Source: Narthecium ossifragum (taxonomy: Eukaryota; Streptophyta; Magnoliopsida; Dioscoreales; Nartheciaceae). Taken from it: a stretch of 64,000 nt of DNA. The stretch is taken from NCBI GenBank assembly GCA_963920575.1, contig OY986965.1, positions 11,546,290-11,610,289 of the forward strand. Direction: 5' to 3'. Position 1 is the first letter of the stretch. Each line of letters starts with the position of its first letter. A model generated the notes under the pieces. The model was not told the origin of the DNA, did no database searches, and saw only the letters and a list, made by a program, of their open reading frames with translations. A program made the translations under genes and the position numbers. Shown here piece by piece: positions 34,173 to 47,700 of this stretch.

Positions 34173-35550
34173 TGTTAGGGGTTGGAGCCTATGACACGAC
34201 CATGGCACGAGGGATCTTGAAGATGGCGCGGTGAAAGTTGCAAATGGCACGGCGGTCCGGGCCAAAGCAGAACTTGGTGAGCCATGAAGGGATCCTATCG
34301 AGCGAGATGCGTGACGAGGCAACCAAGGAGGTGCACAAGCAATATACGCGCACCAGAGGAGTTTGGCGCTCGACATGACGCGACACAACGCGATGCGGTA
34401 CAACAAGACGCGGCGGATTTCGAAGATGGCGCAATGGGCCGAGCCAAAACGAAGCACGATGCGCCATGCGACGATGCAAGCACGACACACACCAAAGCAA
34501 CCCAAGATGGCGCGCGGGGCACGCGTGATGGAACGCAGAGCGCACGGGTGACGCAGCCAGGCGGCCAAGTTAGAGTCGGACGAGGAATGCCCAAGCACGA
34601 CGTTGTTAGCCATAGGGGCCAAACCGAGCGTGCAAAAGTCCTAATTCCAGTTGGACTGGGATCCTGGAAGGACATGACGTGGCAAAGGAGAGATTTGGCA
34701 CGGGAGAAGTCCAAGTTGCTCGGGAGTTCTAGTTGGACTAGGACTCGACTTGCCCGGTGGAAGGCAGTTAGGCCATGGAGGCCAAACTGAGCGTGCAAGT
34801 GTCATAATTTCACTTGGCTTAGGTCTCCAGTATGGGATGACACGATAAATATGGAATATGGCACGAGAGAAGCTGTACTTGGCTCACGGAAATAGGAAGA
34901 AGTCCTATTTTGAGCCAAAGTGCGATGGATTTAGGCAAAGAGCTATCTTTGGCAAGTCTTAACTCATGTATGAGTCCAAGTAAGCTAGGAAGCTTTGTAA
35001 TTTGCTGATTGCATATTTGGATAAGCATGAAGCCTAAAACTTAGAGTTGGACTAGGCAACTTGACTTGTTGGAGCAAGTCATGGACTCTCCTCTATATAA
35101 GGAGGAGGCCGGCTAGATGTGGGGGCATTTGGGTTATGGGCAAACTCACGGATTGAAGATCCAGGAGGGATTGAGATATCGTGAGGGAGAAGAATTTGGT
35201 GGTTCTTCTAGGGTTTTAGGTTGAGAGTGATTGTACTCCAAAGGGTTGGGAACGAGAGAAGAGTGCTCTTGTAATTACTAGTCAATAAAGGAGTTGGGAT
35301 CTCATCCCTTACTCAAATTCGTGTGTATCTTGTATGTGTGCAAGGCAAAAAGGAGGGCTAGTCAAGAGGTAGTCGGGCTACCAGGTGGAGTGCACAAGTG
35401 GTGCACAGACAGTGTGCAGACGACGCGCGAGCGGAGCACAAGTGACTTGTGGGCGCGCGGCGGCGGCGTGCGGCCTCAACGAGAGGGTCTCTTGGCGCCA
35501 TCAATGGCCAAAAGTAAGGTAAACATTTATCCCCCTACAACCCCGTGACA
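34173..35550 (+). mobile_element. Solo LTR, 1.38 kb, unassigned family
   Basis: It begins TGTTAGGGGTTGG, ends CCCCGTGACA, and is flanked by a perfect CCATG duplication (34168-34172 and 35551-35555). A promoter-like CTATATAAGGAGGAGG (35092) and an AATAAAG polyadenylation-like word (35284) give the U3-R-U5 order on the plus strand. Arg/Ala-rich ORFs on both strands (34158-34798) are not conserved proteins. Superfamily was not determined. Confidence 0.85.
35092..35100 (+). promoter_or_regulatory. TATA box in the solo LTR
   Basis: CTATATAAG lies about 920 bp into the LTR and about 190 bp before its polyadenylation-like AATAAAG. Confidence 0.6.
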
Positions 35551-35555
35551 CCATG

Positions 35556-35878
35556 TACCCTGTACCCAACATTGTAAATGCCACAATTGCCAAAATCCAC
35601 ATAGCAGAATAGAGGCGGTGACTGACCAACATAATCTTGTGGCAGCACCGGTACCACTAATTTGTTTGATTTGTGGACTTTTTGACTACACAAGATGCGA
35701 ACCATTATTATACATGGCTGCCAACTAAAAGAAGTTTAGAGGATATGGGTTTGGCAACGTGGATGAAGCTGCCGTAACGAAGAAGAGATGGATCTGTTGA
35801 TCGATTAGACAATGGCCTTTGATCATGCTGATATCATGAAAGAACACTAACCATTCAACCCAAAAACTTTAGTCATAA
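35556..35878. other. Unassigned spacer
   Basis: There is no open frame of interest, repeat or RNA gene that I could recognise. Confidence 0.5.
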
Positions 35879-37523
35879 GTGGCTATTTGTTTGGCTGGAA
35901 TGGAGGCTGGAATGCCTGAAATGGAATGGCATTCCAGCCACAATGCTGTTTGTTTCACTGGAATGGCCTCCATTCCATTCCAGCCACATTCCAAAAGCAT
36001 TCCAAACCCCCCCATTCCAGCCAAATGTTTATGGCCAAATATTGGCCAGAAACATTTTCCAGCCGAATTTTCCATCGGCTTTCATCCTTTTCCATCCGCG
36101 CGGAGATCCGTAGCTCACAAGCTATAAATCTGTTGCTACTTGCGTGCAGCTAACTCAAGCGAAAAGGAGATAACAACTCTTGACAACATGCAAAAACACA
36201 AACTTGTGCGCACTACCCCAGTGAGAGAGAGATGAAGGGAGAAGAGTACCAGAATGGACGAGGACAAGGAAGCGTCGTTCAAGAAGCGACTTGCTCACGG
36301 CCATCGAAGGGCTCCTGGAGCCTAGAAAACATCCACCAGTTCATATGGAAGAAGAACGCCACCATGCCAATCCAGGCCGTGATGCTCCTCGACGACCTCC
36401 TTGGCCACCACCCGCTCCAACCCCCACCCTTCTTCCTCCTGAGCCACTGCCCCCTGCTCTCTCCCCGCATATCTTCCCCTCCGAAGCGCCGAAGCCAACG
36501 ATCCCCTCCATCCGGAGTTGTCGGGCCGTGAAGAGAAGGGGGAAAACCTCCTGCTGCTGCTCCGGAAAGAGGTGGAAAAGGAGGAGGGCGGAGGTGGCGA
36601 TCCCCTGGGAGAGCTCTGCTTGCTTGTGGGAGTCGTGGAGTTTGAGAACGATCTCGCGTGGAAGCTGCTCGACCATGCGGATGATGGCTGCTCCGCGACC
36701 TCCTCGTCTGCTGCTGAAGACGTGAGAGGCGGGAGCAATCCTAGCTGTGGGAGATCCAGCGCGAGGGAGGCGGCGTCGGAAGCCATGGAGATGTTACAGT
36801 GGGATTTCTCGACTCCAGTCAGCAGCGAGCGGTAGAATTAGAATAGGATAGGAAAGGGAGTTCTTTGTTGGACAAGAGGGAGGAGGAATCGGAAAGAGGT
36901 AGTATTGGACCACTTGGGCCAACTTTACAAAATTGGGCCGCTTATCGCACGGAAACAACATGGATGCGTGGCGTGGGAGATTGATTGGCACACCACAGCC
37001 TATTGCCAACTCTATTAAATTTTCAATACATATTCAGAACTTAAATGTTCCGTCAATAAAATTGATTATCATCATCGAATGAAAAAATAGCTTGACCAAT
37101 AAATTTCCTTCTCCAACATCAAATATGATTACAAAAACAAAAAAAATTAAAAAACAAAGAAATTCCAAAGTGATTATATTTTCATCAACATAGATATCCA
37201 AATATCACAATCATATCATATTATTAATCTCATAAAAAGTTTAATAAATATTAAAATCAGAATATATTGTGGTATTCTCACCACTAGCATTCAGGGGTGA
37301 CCATATCCCCCATTCCATCGCGAAACAAATACAAAAACTGAAAAAGTCACTAAATTCTGTTTCCATTCCAACACCAAACAAACAACAAAAATAATATTCC
37401 ATTCCATTCCACCACCACCAAACAAACAGCAAAAGTGACATTCCATTCCATTCCATTCCACTGGAATCGCATTCCATTCCAGCCACATTCCAAAAGCATT
37501 CAAACGAAACAAACGCCCCCTAA
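35879..37523. mobile_element. Non-autonomous DNA transposon with TGGAATG-rich inverted ends
   Basis: The left end (GGCTATTTGTTTGGCTGGAATG) and the inverted right end (GGGGGCGTTTGTTTCGTTTG, then TGGCTGGAATGGAATG) match in order and spacing. Both carry many CATTCCATTCC words and GCTGTTTGTTT. The interior holds GC-rich gene-like DNA (36230-36840) and an AT-rich part (37010-37270). The target duplication was not resolved. The pattern resembles a Pack-type element carrying captured host sequence. Confidence 0.6.
36232..36835 (+). pseudogene. GC-rich gene-like segment inside the element, unrecognised
   Basis: Long frames are open on both strands. On the plus strand these are 36232-36531 (SWSLENIHQFIWKKNATMPI...), 36291-36725 and 36518-36835 (an acidic LLLLLRKEVEKEEGGGG... 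then VVEFENDLAWKLLDHADD). On the minus strand the longest is 36322-36786 (Ser/Pro-rich). No domain was recognised. The plus-strand series could be one protein split by frameshifts (WKKNATMPIQAVMLLDDLL then FENDLAWKLL), but that is a guess. High GC against AT-rich flanks fits a captured plant exon. Confidence 0.35.
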
Positions 37524-37764
37524 AAGAGAGTGAGTCTAACACCAACATGGTTAAGCAATTATGAACATGGTTGTTTGTCCTGAGTCATGCGTGAAGACGT
37601 CGCACAACAAAGAGCACCAGTTCAATAGCTAGCTAATGCACCAAAGCCAAGTATGGTATGTGGACGTGGGATAGTAGAAGTGTCTTTCTCGTGCAACCCT
37701 AGTGTTTTTACTCACCACTGGAGTTCGATACAAAGAATCCAAGCAAGCAACGAACAAAGAGGCC
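37524..37764. other. Short region upstream of the COG8 fragment
   Basis: It may contain the promoter or 5' UTR of the COG8-like fragment. No element was recognised. Confidence 0.4.
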
Positions 37765-38258
37765 ATGGCAGCGTCGGGCTTTCTTCCTCCCCCTCATTGG
37801 CGGCGCCAGCAACCCTACGGTCTCGTTTGGTACGGGGTTAACTTTATTCCGGGTTAAGGGACTTTATTTTAGATTTTGGAAATAACTTTGTAATGATTAC
37901 TTTGAATAAGGGAAAAATAGAGTGGAGAATAAGAATAGCTTTGTAATGATTACTTGAAATAAGGGGTGTTTGGGGTTAAAGTGTGAAATAAATAGTGAAT
38001 TCGAAAGTATTTCCGAAATATACCCCTTTAACCCGAGTTAAAGATTATTATCAAAATTTATTCCCGAATCAAACGGGGCTATGTCTCCGAGCTCCTCTCC
38101 TTCACCCTTGATTTCCTTCACAAGGTATGAACCCTTAAATATTCTGAGCTTCTCCGTGTCCCTGTTGATCACGAATGATATAGATTTTGATGCTTGGATT
38201 TCCAGGAGCCGGAGCTCCTTATGTGGATTGAATACAGAGCCAAATGCAGGAGGTGGCG
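37765..38258 (+). pseudogene. COG8: COG8-like 5' gene fragment, MITE in exon 1
   Basis: Exon 1 starts with ATGGCAGCGTCGGGC. If the MITE and one CTA are set aside, the frame crosses the site unbroken and reads QQPYVSELLSFTLDFLHK up to a donor at 38124/38125 (AAG|GTATGA). After an intron, exon 2 starts at 38206 with EPELL. It then loses frame, but the other frame gives VD.IQSQMQEVA. These are the conserved N-terminal words of subunit 8 of the conserved oligomeric Golgi complex, a tether for vesicles recycling within the Golgi. Homology ends at about 38258, so only about 60 codons of a protein of roughly 550 remain. It is a dead fragment lying tail-to-tail with the RhoGAP gene. Confidence 0.75.
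37818..38078. mobile_element. 261-bp MITE inserted in the COG8 exon
   Basis: It is flanked by CTA on both sides (37815-37817 and 38079-38081). Ends are CGGTCTCGTTTGGTACGGG and, inverted, CCCCGTTTGATTCGGG. A 3-bp TWA-like duplication and GTTTGG-type ends suggest a Tourist/PIF-Harbinger MITE. It has no coding capacity. Confidence 0.8.
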
Positions 38259-38703
38259 GGCCCCTTTATATGGGCGCTACCCTGATCATCCGGACATCGA
38301 CAAAAACACCCGGCCAGGCCAGGCCCGGCCCCGCCCCACGGCCCCAGTCTACAAGAGAACATCTACAACCCAAGACATGAATGCCCAATGAGGAAAAGTT
38401 CATGACAGCTTCGATTATATATGATACAAGTTCTTCAACAAGTTCAAAACCAGGAATTAAACTCAAGATGCACATTTTCATGCACAAACCAACATCCCAA
38501 ACTTTCCTGAGTCCCCTAATACCTAGACAAGCTATACAGTTAAACAGCTAGAACATTATAAACTCTCGACCAAGCCTGGCACACAGCATTCTTCCACATG
38601 AAGCCGGTTCTCCTGACTGAAAAGGAGCATGATACTACTGCTGCAGCATTGTGCTCCAATCAACAGGAACAGCGAGCTGAATCTTCGGGGAGCAGTCTTT
38701 TCA
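38259..38703. other. Junction sequence and 3' UTR side of the RhoGAP gene
   Basis: From 38390 towards 38703 this should include the 3' UTR of the minus-strand RhoGAP gene. I found no clear AATAAA signal on the minus strand. From 38259 to 38390 the sequence is GC-rich and unassigned. Confidence 0.45.
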
Positions 38704-41700
38704 TCATCTAGAGTTTGTTCTTGGAGGAGGCCCCTCTGGACCTGGAGAGCGAGTTGTGTCCATCGTTTGCAGCTCATTTGCAAGCTGGACTCGTCGTTCC
38801 TTGAGAAAGTTAAGCCGGTTCGTCAACTTAGTCAATGTGGATGATGGTGTAGCAATTTCCTGGTGTAACTGCAGAAGCCCTAAATTTGAATCTATGCAAC
38901 CAATTTAAAATCTAAAACAACGAAAACATAGCTCCAAACCCCCCTCAAAAAAAACTAGGATACCAAGGAGTGAGATCCTTCTAGGCTGAGCACTACAAAA
39001 GAAAAAAGTAAGATCTTGATCCAAAGATGACATCCTACGCAGACATACCTCACTCCCTGAAGTAGATTTCTTGGAAGAAGCACCGGCCCCAAATGTTGCT
39101 GGTGGTTCAGATGGGGCGAGATTACGAGCGACAGATTTCGGACTCAGCGGTTGCTTCTGGGAGAGCTGTCTCTTTGCTAAGGACACTGAATCCTGGGCTT
39201 CCTTCTTCACATTCTCACCTCTCACAAAAGACTTCTTTGAACCAATGCTACGGCCAACTGATGCTGAATCTTCACTGAATTGGACATCATTGGAACTTCG
39301 AGATTTCAAACTGCTCACAGTTTCCATACTTTGCTGTTGCTGCTGGTCAGGGTGCTTATCTGGTGATGACGGTGAATCTCGGGTTCGAGTTCTGTGATTC
39401 TCTGAGTTCACTCTAGAATTAGATTTCTGTTTGCAAGATATGAAGTTCAATTGGCTTCTTAGTGTTGATGGTAACAGATCCATTAAAAGCATAGATAAAA
39501 ACATATCTAAATTGGAAACAAAAAGCTGAACATAAAATCATCCACAAGAAACATTCAAGTGGCCTACCTCAACCCTTGAACTGTTCCTCTTTGAAGTTGC
39601 TTTCTGAAGTACTGCAGGCTCCTCAGCCGAAGTACCACTGGAAGCCAGAGATGTGCTGCTACGACTTGTGCTTGGCTGCTGCTTCAGAAGAGGCTGTTTA
39701 TTTGAAGTAAATGGTGAGTCTTGAGTCTGTGTCTTAACATCTATATTTACTGCCAGTGACACCATATTAGTGACAGAGTATAACTTTCAATTCATGATGT
39801 GATTGTAGATAAACATTGGGAAGTGCAAAGCATTAGGAAAAGCCTCTTCCACATGCCTACCACATAGTTAGCAGGAGATTTCTGGGAAGGGCCAGCAGTC
39901 CCGACCATTGACGCTCCTGTAGACGAAGAGGATCTGATGCCTAAAGATACAGGGTTGCTCTCGCTGCTTGTCTCTGGGTGCTGTTTTTGGGAAGGCCCTA
40001 TCTTTGGTGAGGAAGGCATATCCAGTGGTTGCGCTACCCTATGCTGAGAGGTACCGCCAGATGAAATATCCTGCCAATGCGAAAGATACACTTCAAGAAG
40101 GATCATCATACTCATACCAAAAGAGGGGATTCGCCTTGCGACTAAGGGTCCGTTTGGCTCGCCGGAATGGGAGCGAATGGGAGTGAATCCGGTGAATCCC
40201 GGAATCGGCGGATTCCGGATTCCCGGATTCCACCGTTTGGCTCGCCAGCGGATTCCGAAAAACGGATCGTCCGCAGTATCCGCAGGAGCGGATACCGCGG
40301 ATTCCGAATCCCAGATTCCATCCGGGATCCGGTCCAAACGGACCCTAAGTTATGAGTTATGATCATGCTCTGGACACCTTTTTTTTAGTGTTTTGTCTCA
40401 TAAACCTGGAGGAGTCGCTTGCAGACGAACACTAACTAGACTTGCTTTCACGATGGCATGTGTTTGCTGATATGAATAGCAGTAGCACCAGAAGTACACC
40501 CTATGTTAGTTCTATTTGAATCTAGATAACACAAAAATTTGGAAAAGTATTTGCACAGTTAACATTGCAACAGGCATAGAAACACTCAGGATAGACAACT
40601 ATATGCTTAGACTACGAGCGAAAAGTCACTAAACAACTCACTTCAGCTTTTGAAGACTTTCCATTCTGATTTGGACGAATGGTACTTTCAGTAGTCTTAG
40701 TCTGGGCATTCCTGTATTAAACGGGAATAACATAACCATGTGAAAAGAACGGTTCCCAACGAGAAACTTTGAAAAGTAAAGTGGTTCCTTAAATTTGGAT
40801 TCAAGAATCACAAAAAAAACTGTTAATTTTGAACAGGAAGGTAGACCAACAAGGAATGCATTTATTTTATTCTCCATTTTCAATCACAAAGCCTATTATT
40901 AGACAAAAATATCTTAAATTGCATATTTTTCAAAATTGCCTTGAGCAAGCGGAATCTTAAAGTCACACTTACCATGAAACACACCTCGACTGGTTTATCT
41001 AACTTAACTCGAGCTAAAGAACCTCAAACTTGAAAAATGACTTTAATCTGTTGGGTTATCTAATCTAATCTATAACTCTGCCGGTTTCAGAGGAAAAGGA
41101 GAAATGGAGGACAACATAAATAAGGGAAATAGATAATGTGAAAAATAAGAGAAAATGGAGGCCATGAGACCATGGATTGCCGTCCCGGTGGCACGCTCCG
41201 TGCCGGCAGCCTACTAGCACGGATGCATGCCGGACAGGCACGTGCACGTCCACGGGCCATTCTCGTTTTTCTTCCTCCTCCTTGGCATTGTACGCCTGCC
41301 GCTAACCCCCTGGCACGGTACGTGCCGGACGGACACGGAAATCCATGCATGAGACACACTTAAGCTGAATCGGATTATTTAGGTGCAAAAGAAGAGAGAA
41401 ATTAAAGTAGCAATTAGGGTCATGAAGGAGATGGTGGTACTTAAAGTAGTTTGTCGTCTCTTTGTTAGAGAAGAGACATCCCTTGGAAATATTCCCCGGA
41501 TATTCCATCCAAAATTAACAATAGGGATATATCCGATGGAAACTTAATTTCAAGAAGTAATATTTACTATCAAGATTCTAAGGAGAAATGTCTAATATCA
41601 AAGTTTTATAAGGGGAAATAATGATTGAAGATGAATCACAAAAAGTTTGCAACTACATGCGAATATAAATTGACTGTTAAAACTAGGTTCATGCATCCAT

Positions 41701-44700
41701 CAAAAGATAACGCATCACTCAATTGTGAATAGTAAAATACAAACAATAGGTAGACTTAAGAGTCGAGATCATAACACTTTATGAGTGAGATTTTAAACCA
41801 GGTGTAATCTCAGAGGCCAAGGGAATTTGACTCAGACCATAACATTCACATAGCTAAATCACACTTGAACAAAGAAAATGATTATGCAGCAATTCAAAAA
41901 GTTGTCTGTTCATCTTTTCATTGTGAAAACACTAGAGAAGAGCAACTGCAGGAGAGCAACTGCCACAATGCATGGACAACAGACAAAGTAATCAATAACT
42001 GCTAGAAACATTTCAGCACTTGTAAATTTTCCACTGCGAATTATTTGACCAATCTTAGTGATCTGAAAACATAAATTATACATGGTGATGCATTCAAGTG
42101 TAAAGTAGCACTGCCAAGTTCCAAATTTTTAGGAGTGCAAAATGAAGTACACAAGAATTGACAATCATACTCTGCTGATTGCTGTCCTCCATGTAGGATT
42201 TGACTGCATGATCCACACAAAGCTTGGCCATGTTTAAGCTGATAATTAAGCTGCCCACGCAGATCAGAGACCTTCTGCTTCAAATTAATGATATCTGCTT
42301 CAGCAAAAGCAATTTCCTCGAGATCTGCCTTAGTCTTTTATAAAAATAAGAAGATATCAATATGAAACTGCAATAACCATCTTAAACTATGAGAAACACC
42401 CAATTTATATCCACTGAACCTTGCTATCAATGGTTGACATGATAGATAGCTGCCCAGGTTTCATGTTCATTAGCCCAGACTCCAAGGATGCCCTTAAGTC
42501 TCTCTCCTTCTGCAACTGCACTCGCAGTCTTTCCACCTGTTGAAACAACAAGGCAGTCAAATGACCTAATGTAGATTACTACACGAAATCATGCTCGTGA
42601 CATGGCAAAAGAGGCACCATCTGTTTGGAGCAAGACCCCTTCACGGAAAGCATCACATAATACGCCGCTGATACTCTAATTGAACTCATGAGCTTAGAGC
42701 GCCTAGCCAATTCAAGAATCCATGCGAGAATTTTCCGTGTGACAAGTTGAAAGGCAAATTTTCTTACAATCCAAATGATCGTCCTAACTGAAAGAATTTG
42801 CGAATGCGGAATCTAAATAGCATCATTCCATTGGTTTAGTATACAATTTTGAGTGTAAAATGCCCAGTTAGCCTCTTAACTTTAACTCCTCCAGCATTAG
42901 TTCAATTGCAATAATTACATATTTTCTTTTGCTTTGACACCCACCTTACCCCTTCCACCTTGAGAACTCCCTAGGGCCGTGTATCCTTAGGGCGTTTGTT
43001 AAAAACAGGTTCCTGCGAAATAGCTAAGAACAGCTTACACTTATTATACAGTCACAAACAAACTGAATGTTGGACCTAATAACATCCTAGATCCATAGCC
43101 TGGTGCATGAAGTGAATAAGTGCTTAGATGGCTTGTAGTTGTTGGAACACACTTTTCATACTTAAATATAAAACGTAGGTAGGATGAGAAAAACCTGCAG
43201 GCTTGTAGTTGAGAATGCTAGATAATTTACAGTGAAATTAGGCACTTGAGAAATGGCCTCTTCTTGGAAGTGTAGAATGGTGACACCAGGTCAAAAGGTG
43301 GTGGACGACCAAATCAAGGGGGGTTGATGCTTGCATTTTGTTGAAAACTTGTAGGTGATCAAAAGGCAAACCAATAGAGTATTGGGAAAACCCATCAAAA
43401 TCGGCCACCGGCATTGATTAGATATATGTAATCCTTGCCACGTGACAGCACATAGAGGTCAGAGATGCAGGTCCATACTTGCGAACAGTATTTGGCTTCA
43501 TATCGGTGATGTTATCAGAAAGAAACAGATGCGTTAGGCAGTCTTTTGTCACTTCATCTTCATAAGAAAGAGGAGAAGACAGACAGGCACCTCAAGGTCA
43601 TCAGCCACCACTTTTAGTGACACAAGCACCAAATCACAACGATCCTATGTAGTCCCCTATATCAGCCTTTAAGGAGCGGGTTACCCAAAGCATTTTGACA
43701 GCTAAGCAAGATATCACATCAAAGGAGGTGGAATAACTATGAGACCAAACACAGGAAGAAAGACAAATGTACAATTGAAAGTAGCATAAAATGGCCAAAA
43801 GGCTAAAAGTGCCAATTTGGCAACAAGAATGGGAGCTCGAAGGACCATTAAAAGGGGGATGAGGTACTCAAAGTTGCAAAAATCCAAGATCAACTCAAAA
43901 ACACCAAAAAAATCAGGAAATGCATTGAAAAATACAAACACAAGGTACTTATTAATAAGAATACACCAGCGCTATGACATGAGGTTTCTTATGAAAGCAC
44001 CACCTCCATAGATCACAATCAGCATATTTAGCACGTTGGCAGCATACGTTGCATGGAAAACTCATCAGCTTTGCCACATACAGCAGGCAAGCCCATTGAC
44101 AGTAACATACATCATGACATCTTTAATCCATTTGCTTCCATAAAATACATCTTTTGTAACATTATAACAGAATCATTCACGGACATTTTACGGTTATCAA
44201 TCGTCTGCTACTTTAAATCTTCGCCATCTTCTTAGCCAATTTTTATTTTCGTCAGATCTTCTGCATAAAGTGAATAAACATGCTGTATTATGGAACAGAT
44301 CTTGTTTTGACAAGACAAGCAGGAAAAAATCCAATTAGATTTATAGATCTAGGTATTGACTGTAGCGCTGGCCAACACCTACCAACACAGACTGATACGT
44401 ATCATGCTGGTAAATTACTGACACGATGCCTGTATCGGCACAAACCTGGTGTACATGTATTAGCTCAGAACAGCTTCATGCTGCCGGCACAAATTCCATG
44501 CCTAGTGTCTGCACCTATAGTGTCGACCAGCACGGTAATCCTTGGATCTAGGTACTCATAGAATCACACGTATTAAAGAATAAAATGGTACAAATGTTTA
44601 TCTTGACTATAGGTGAAGCAGTGTGAGGGTTTTTAATATAAGGCGATGAAAAGAACCATCTATGTAAGATTTCTAATAAGTACTCAGATAGTCAGATGAT

Positions 44701-47700
44701 TGTATGTTAAAGAAATATTATCTCGATGGAGTAAGTACATACATCTTGCTCAAGAGCTACACGACGCTCATGCAAAGCCTCTTTTCTTCTTTCTAGACTT
44801 GCTTGCAAGATGGTATTCCCTTTTAGCTGAAAATGAGAAGCATGCAAATAATCTGTTGAAAAGAACCTGCTAGTATTTTTCAAACTACTTGACATAGAAG
44901 CTTGATAGATAGAAACAAGCAGATACCTCTTTTGTAATTTTTGTTTGCAAGTCGTTCTTAGTCATCTCAAGCCGCTGAATAGCAATCCTGGTTAAGTGGA
45001 AAACCTTAATGCTATGCAGACTAATGATATTGACTTTTTCTTATGCAGAGAAACCAATCCTATTAACAATTTTCAAATTAACAATCCACGGCAAATAATT
45101 TAGAGAAAAATCATGACATATATATGGCATAAGTTATTTAACTATTGTAAATATCCATGTCATGTCAGTTCACTAAAATATAAATTCATAGGCAAAAATG
45201 TAGTTTGAAGAACTCTACATGAGTTTTTGATTAGCAATCCATTATTTATGCTAGCATTCTGTATTGCACAAATACACTCCAAACTTCATACTTTCTTTAA
45301 CACTCCCACTTGTCAATTGTCAACAATTAGCACAAATTATGTGATTAAATAGAAACCATGGATTTCCAAACCGACCGGTACAGTGCGTACCGGCCGGTTC
45401 CCCCCCCCCTGGATCGGATTAGGGGGAGATCGGATGTGTACCGGTCGGTTTGTATCCAAACCGGCCGGTACACGCCGGTTTGTATCCAAACCGGCCGGTA
45501 CAAACCGGCCTGTACCGGTTTGAGGAAGAGAGATGGAGAGGGGGAAGCAGAGAAAAAATAAGGAAAGAGACAAAATAAGTTACATGAGTATTTATATCCA
45601 TAACCTAATCCGGGTCAGGTCGATCCCCGCCGGGGCGCTGCCCCGGACCCCGTTCACTCTACGTAGTGTGTCATAGTCGAGTCGGCGACAGAATCCAAGA
45701 CATCCAATGCACAACAGTATTGTATTATACTACTTTGACAACTTGTCACTCTGCTTTCATATAAGAAATGATATTTGGCCAATTGGAGATGTTGAATACA
45801 AGTGAATATCAACTTTAATTGTTAATTACATTATTTAGCTTCAAATCAAATAAGAAACGAATGAAAACACCCTAGAACATGCCAAACAAGCCTTTCATGA
45901 CCGGTTTGCCGGCGTACCGGTCCGGTACGCACCGTACCGGCCGGTGACCAGAACGGCGAGTACCACCGGGACGGCAATCCATGATAGAAACCACTTCATT
46001 GAGGCAGAAACATGAAAACGAAAGTTGCATTTCCAATTAATGGGTCATGATATATACAAGGCCTTTGGTACATAGTAAAGTGCCAGAGGTAATCTAGAAA
46101 CTATAAACAAACATGCACACACAAGCTTATACGCATGTAGATGCATTTTTGTGCCACGTACTCACAAACAGGCAGTCACATATAGATGTATAGAAGAGTC
46201 TTAGATCCATAACTTACTCATCTTCACTAGAGTAGTCTATTGACTCCATTGATAGGTTCTTTCGTGCCTACAAAAGCAAACATTTAGGAAGAGGAAATCT
46301 GACTTCTCAAAGGACATACCAACGGTAATGAAATTGTACTCACAGAGGTACGGCCCCAGACAGTTGGTCGTTTAACGCTTGGTACAAGTTCACTTGATTT
46401 TTCTGTGGATTTTGCAACAATTGATGGCAAAATATCACCATCTGGCTTAATCAGTGGACATGCAGATGAGGGAACATTCCTAGTAGACTCATCTGACTCA
46501 TGATCGAGTGTATCTGGAGTACAGTTATTTTCAACCCCATCATTCTGCACATGATCATGCTGGGGAAGCGAAATGTTCGGTTGCAATAAGATGTTCTCAT
46601 TAGTATCCTGCGGTAAAGTGTTTGAGCCTGCCGAAGTGGATTCAACAGCCTCATCATCTTTAGGAAGTGATGTGCTTTTCTCTCTAAGAGATGTGGTGCT
46701 GGAATCAGTGGTTTGTTCTTCCATTGGCTGCAAATTCAAAACATGCTCATGTTAATGTGATGCAATAAAAGATCAGTTCATACTAAATGCAAAAATCTGC
46801 AGTCTACATTCTTTGACTAAAACAATATAATCAACACGATTCACTGATCAACTAAGAGTAGAATTAACCAGTCAATAAATCAGAGGAAGGACTTAAGTCA
46901 ATTATGCAACCAAGGAGAACAAAGCTCCAAAAGCAATAAGTGGCATCGAGCTAATAGGAGAGGTCGCTCCAAGAAAACATAGAACTATAAGCAGCTAGAC
47001 TTGGGCATTATGAATGCTAACAAGAACTATTTCTTGACATAAAAAAACTTTGTCTAGCTAAAATGGTTCAATGTTATATGTTTTACACCAGGAAGGGTAG
47101 TCAAGAAGTTCAAAACAGTGCTAAAGCATGAGTAAAAACCCATGCAATTATCAACTCGCTGGAAATAAGAAGCAACAACATTTCAGGTCTCGAGCAATTG
47201 CATATCCTAAATGGGGAAAAAACTAATCTGACCAAGGAATTCTAGTCTTCGAAATGCTTCAGAAATAAATTATAGCTGAAGAAAACTGGGAATTGTCTAT
47301 ACTCATAGCGAGAAAGAGATGCCATCTATCTATAAGCCACGGCAGATAGCTTGGTCTCAAAAAGGCAATCAAGAATCTAGACCTCTTGTCACATATCTCT
47401 TTCAGATTCTAATGTTGTTTCTCTTGTACACGAGGTTAAATCCTCAACCATTTTGCTAAAACTTGGAGCTTCCATATAGCTTTCTAGATATCATGGTAAA
47501 AACAATTAGCTAGGCACTTCGAGCCAATTCACCAAGATTTCATCCATGTATGTCTAAAAACGTTTCCACATCCTGATGAATAACTCCCTTGACATGTGAG
47601 AACCTTATGAAATAAGGCAAACGAGTCAACTCTGACAGCACCAGTTAGAAGTTTCTTTATGATTATAAGAATTAGAAACCCACCCCATTGTAAGACAAAT

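Noticed and set aside
34158..34798. Overlapping ORFs of 118-168 codons on both strands
   Set aside because: All are within a solo LTR that has a perfect target duplication. Arg/Ala/Cys-rich sequence is open in many frames by composition.
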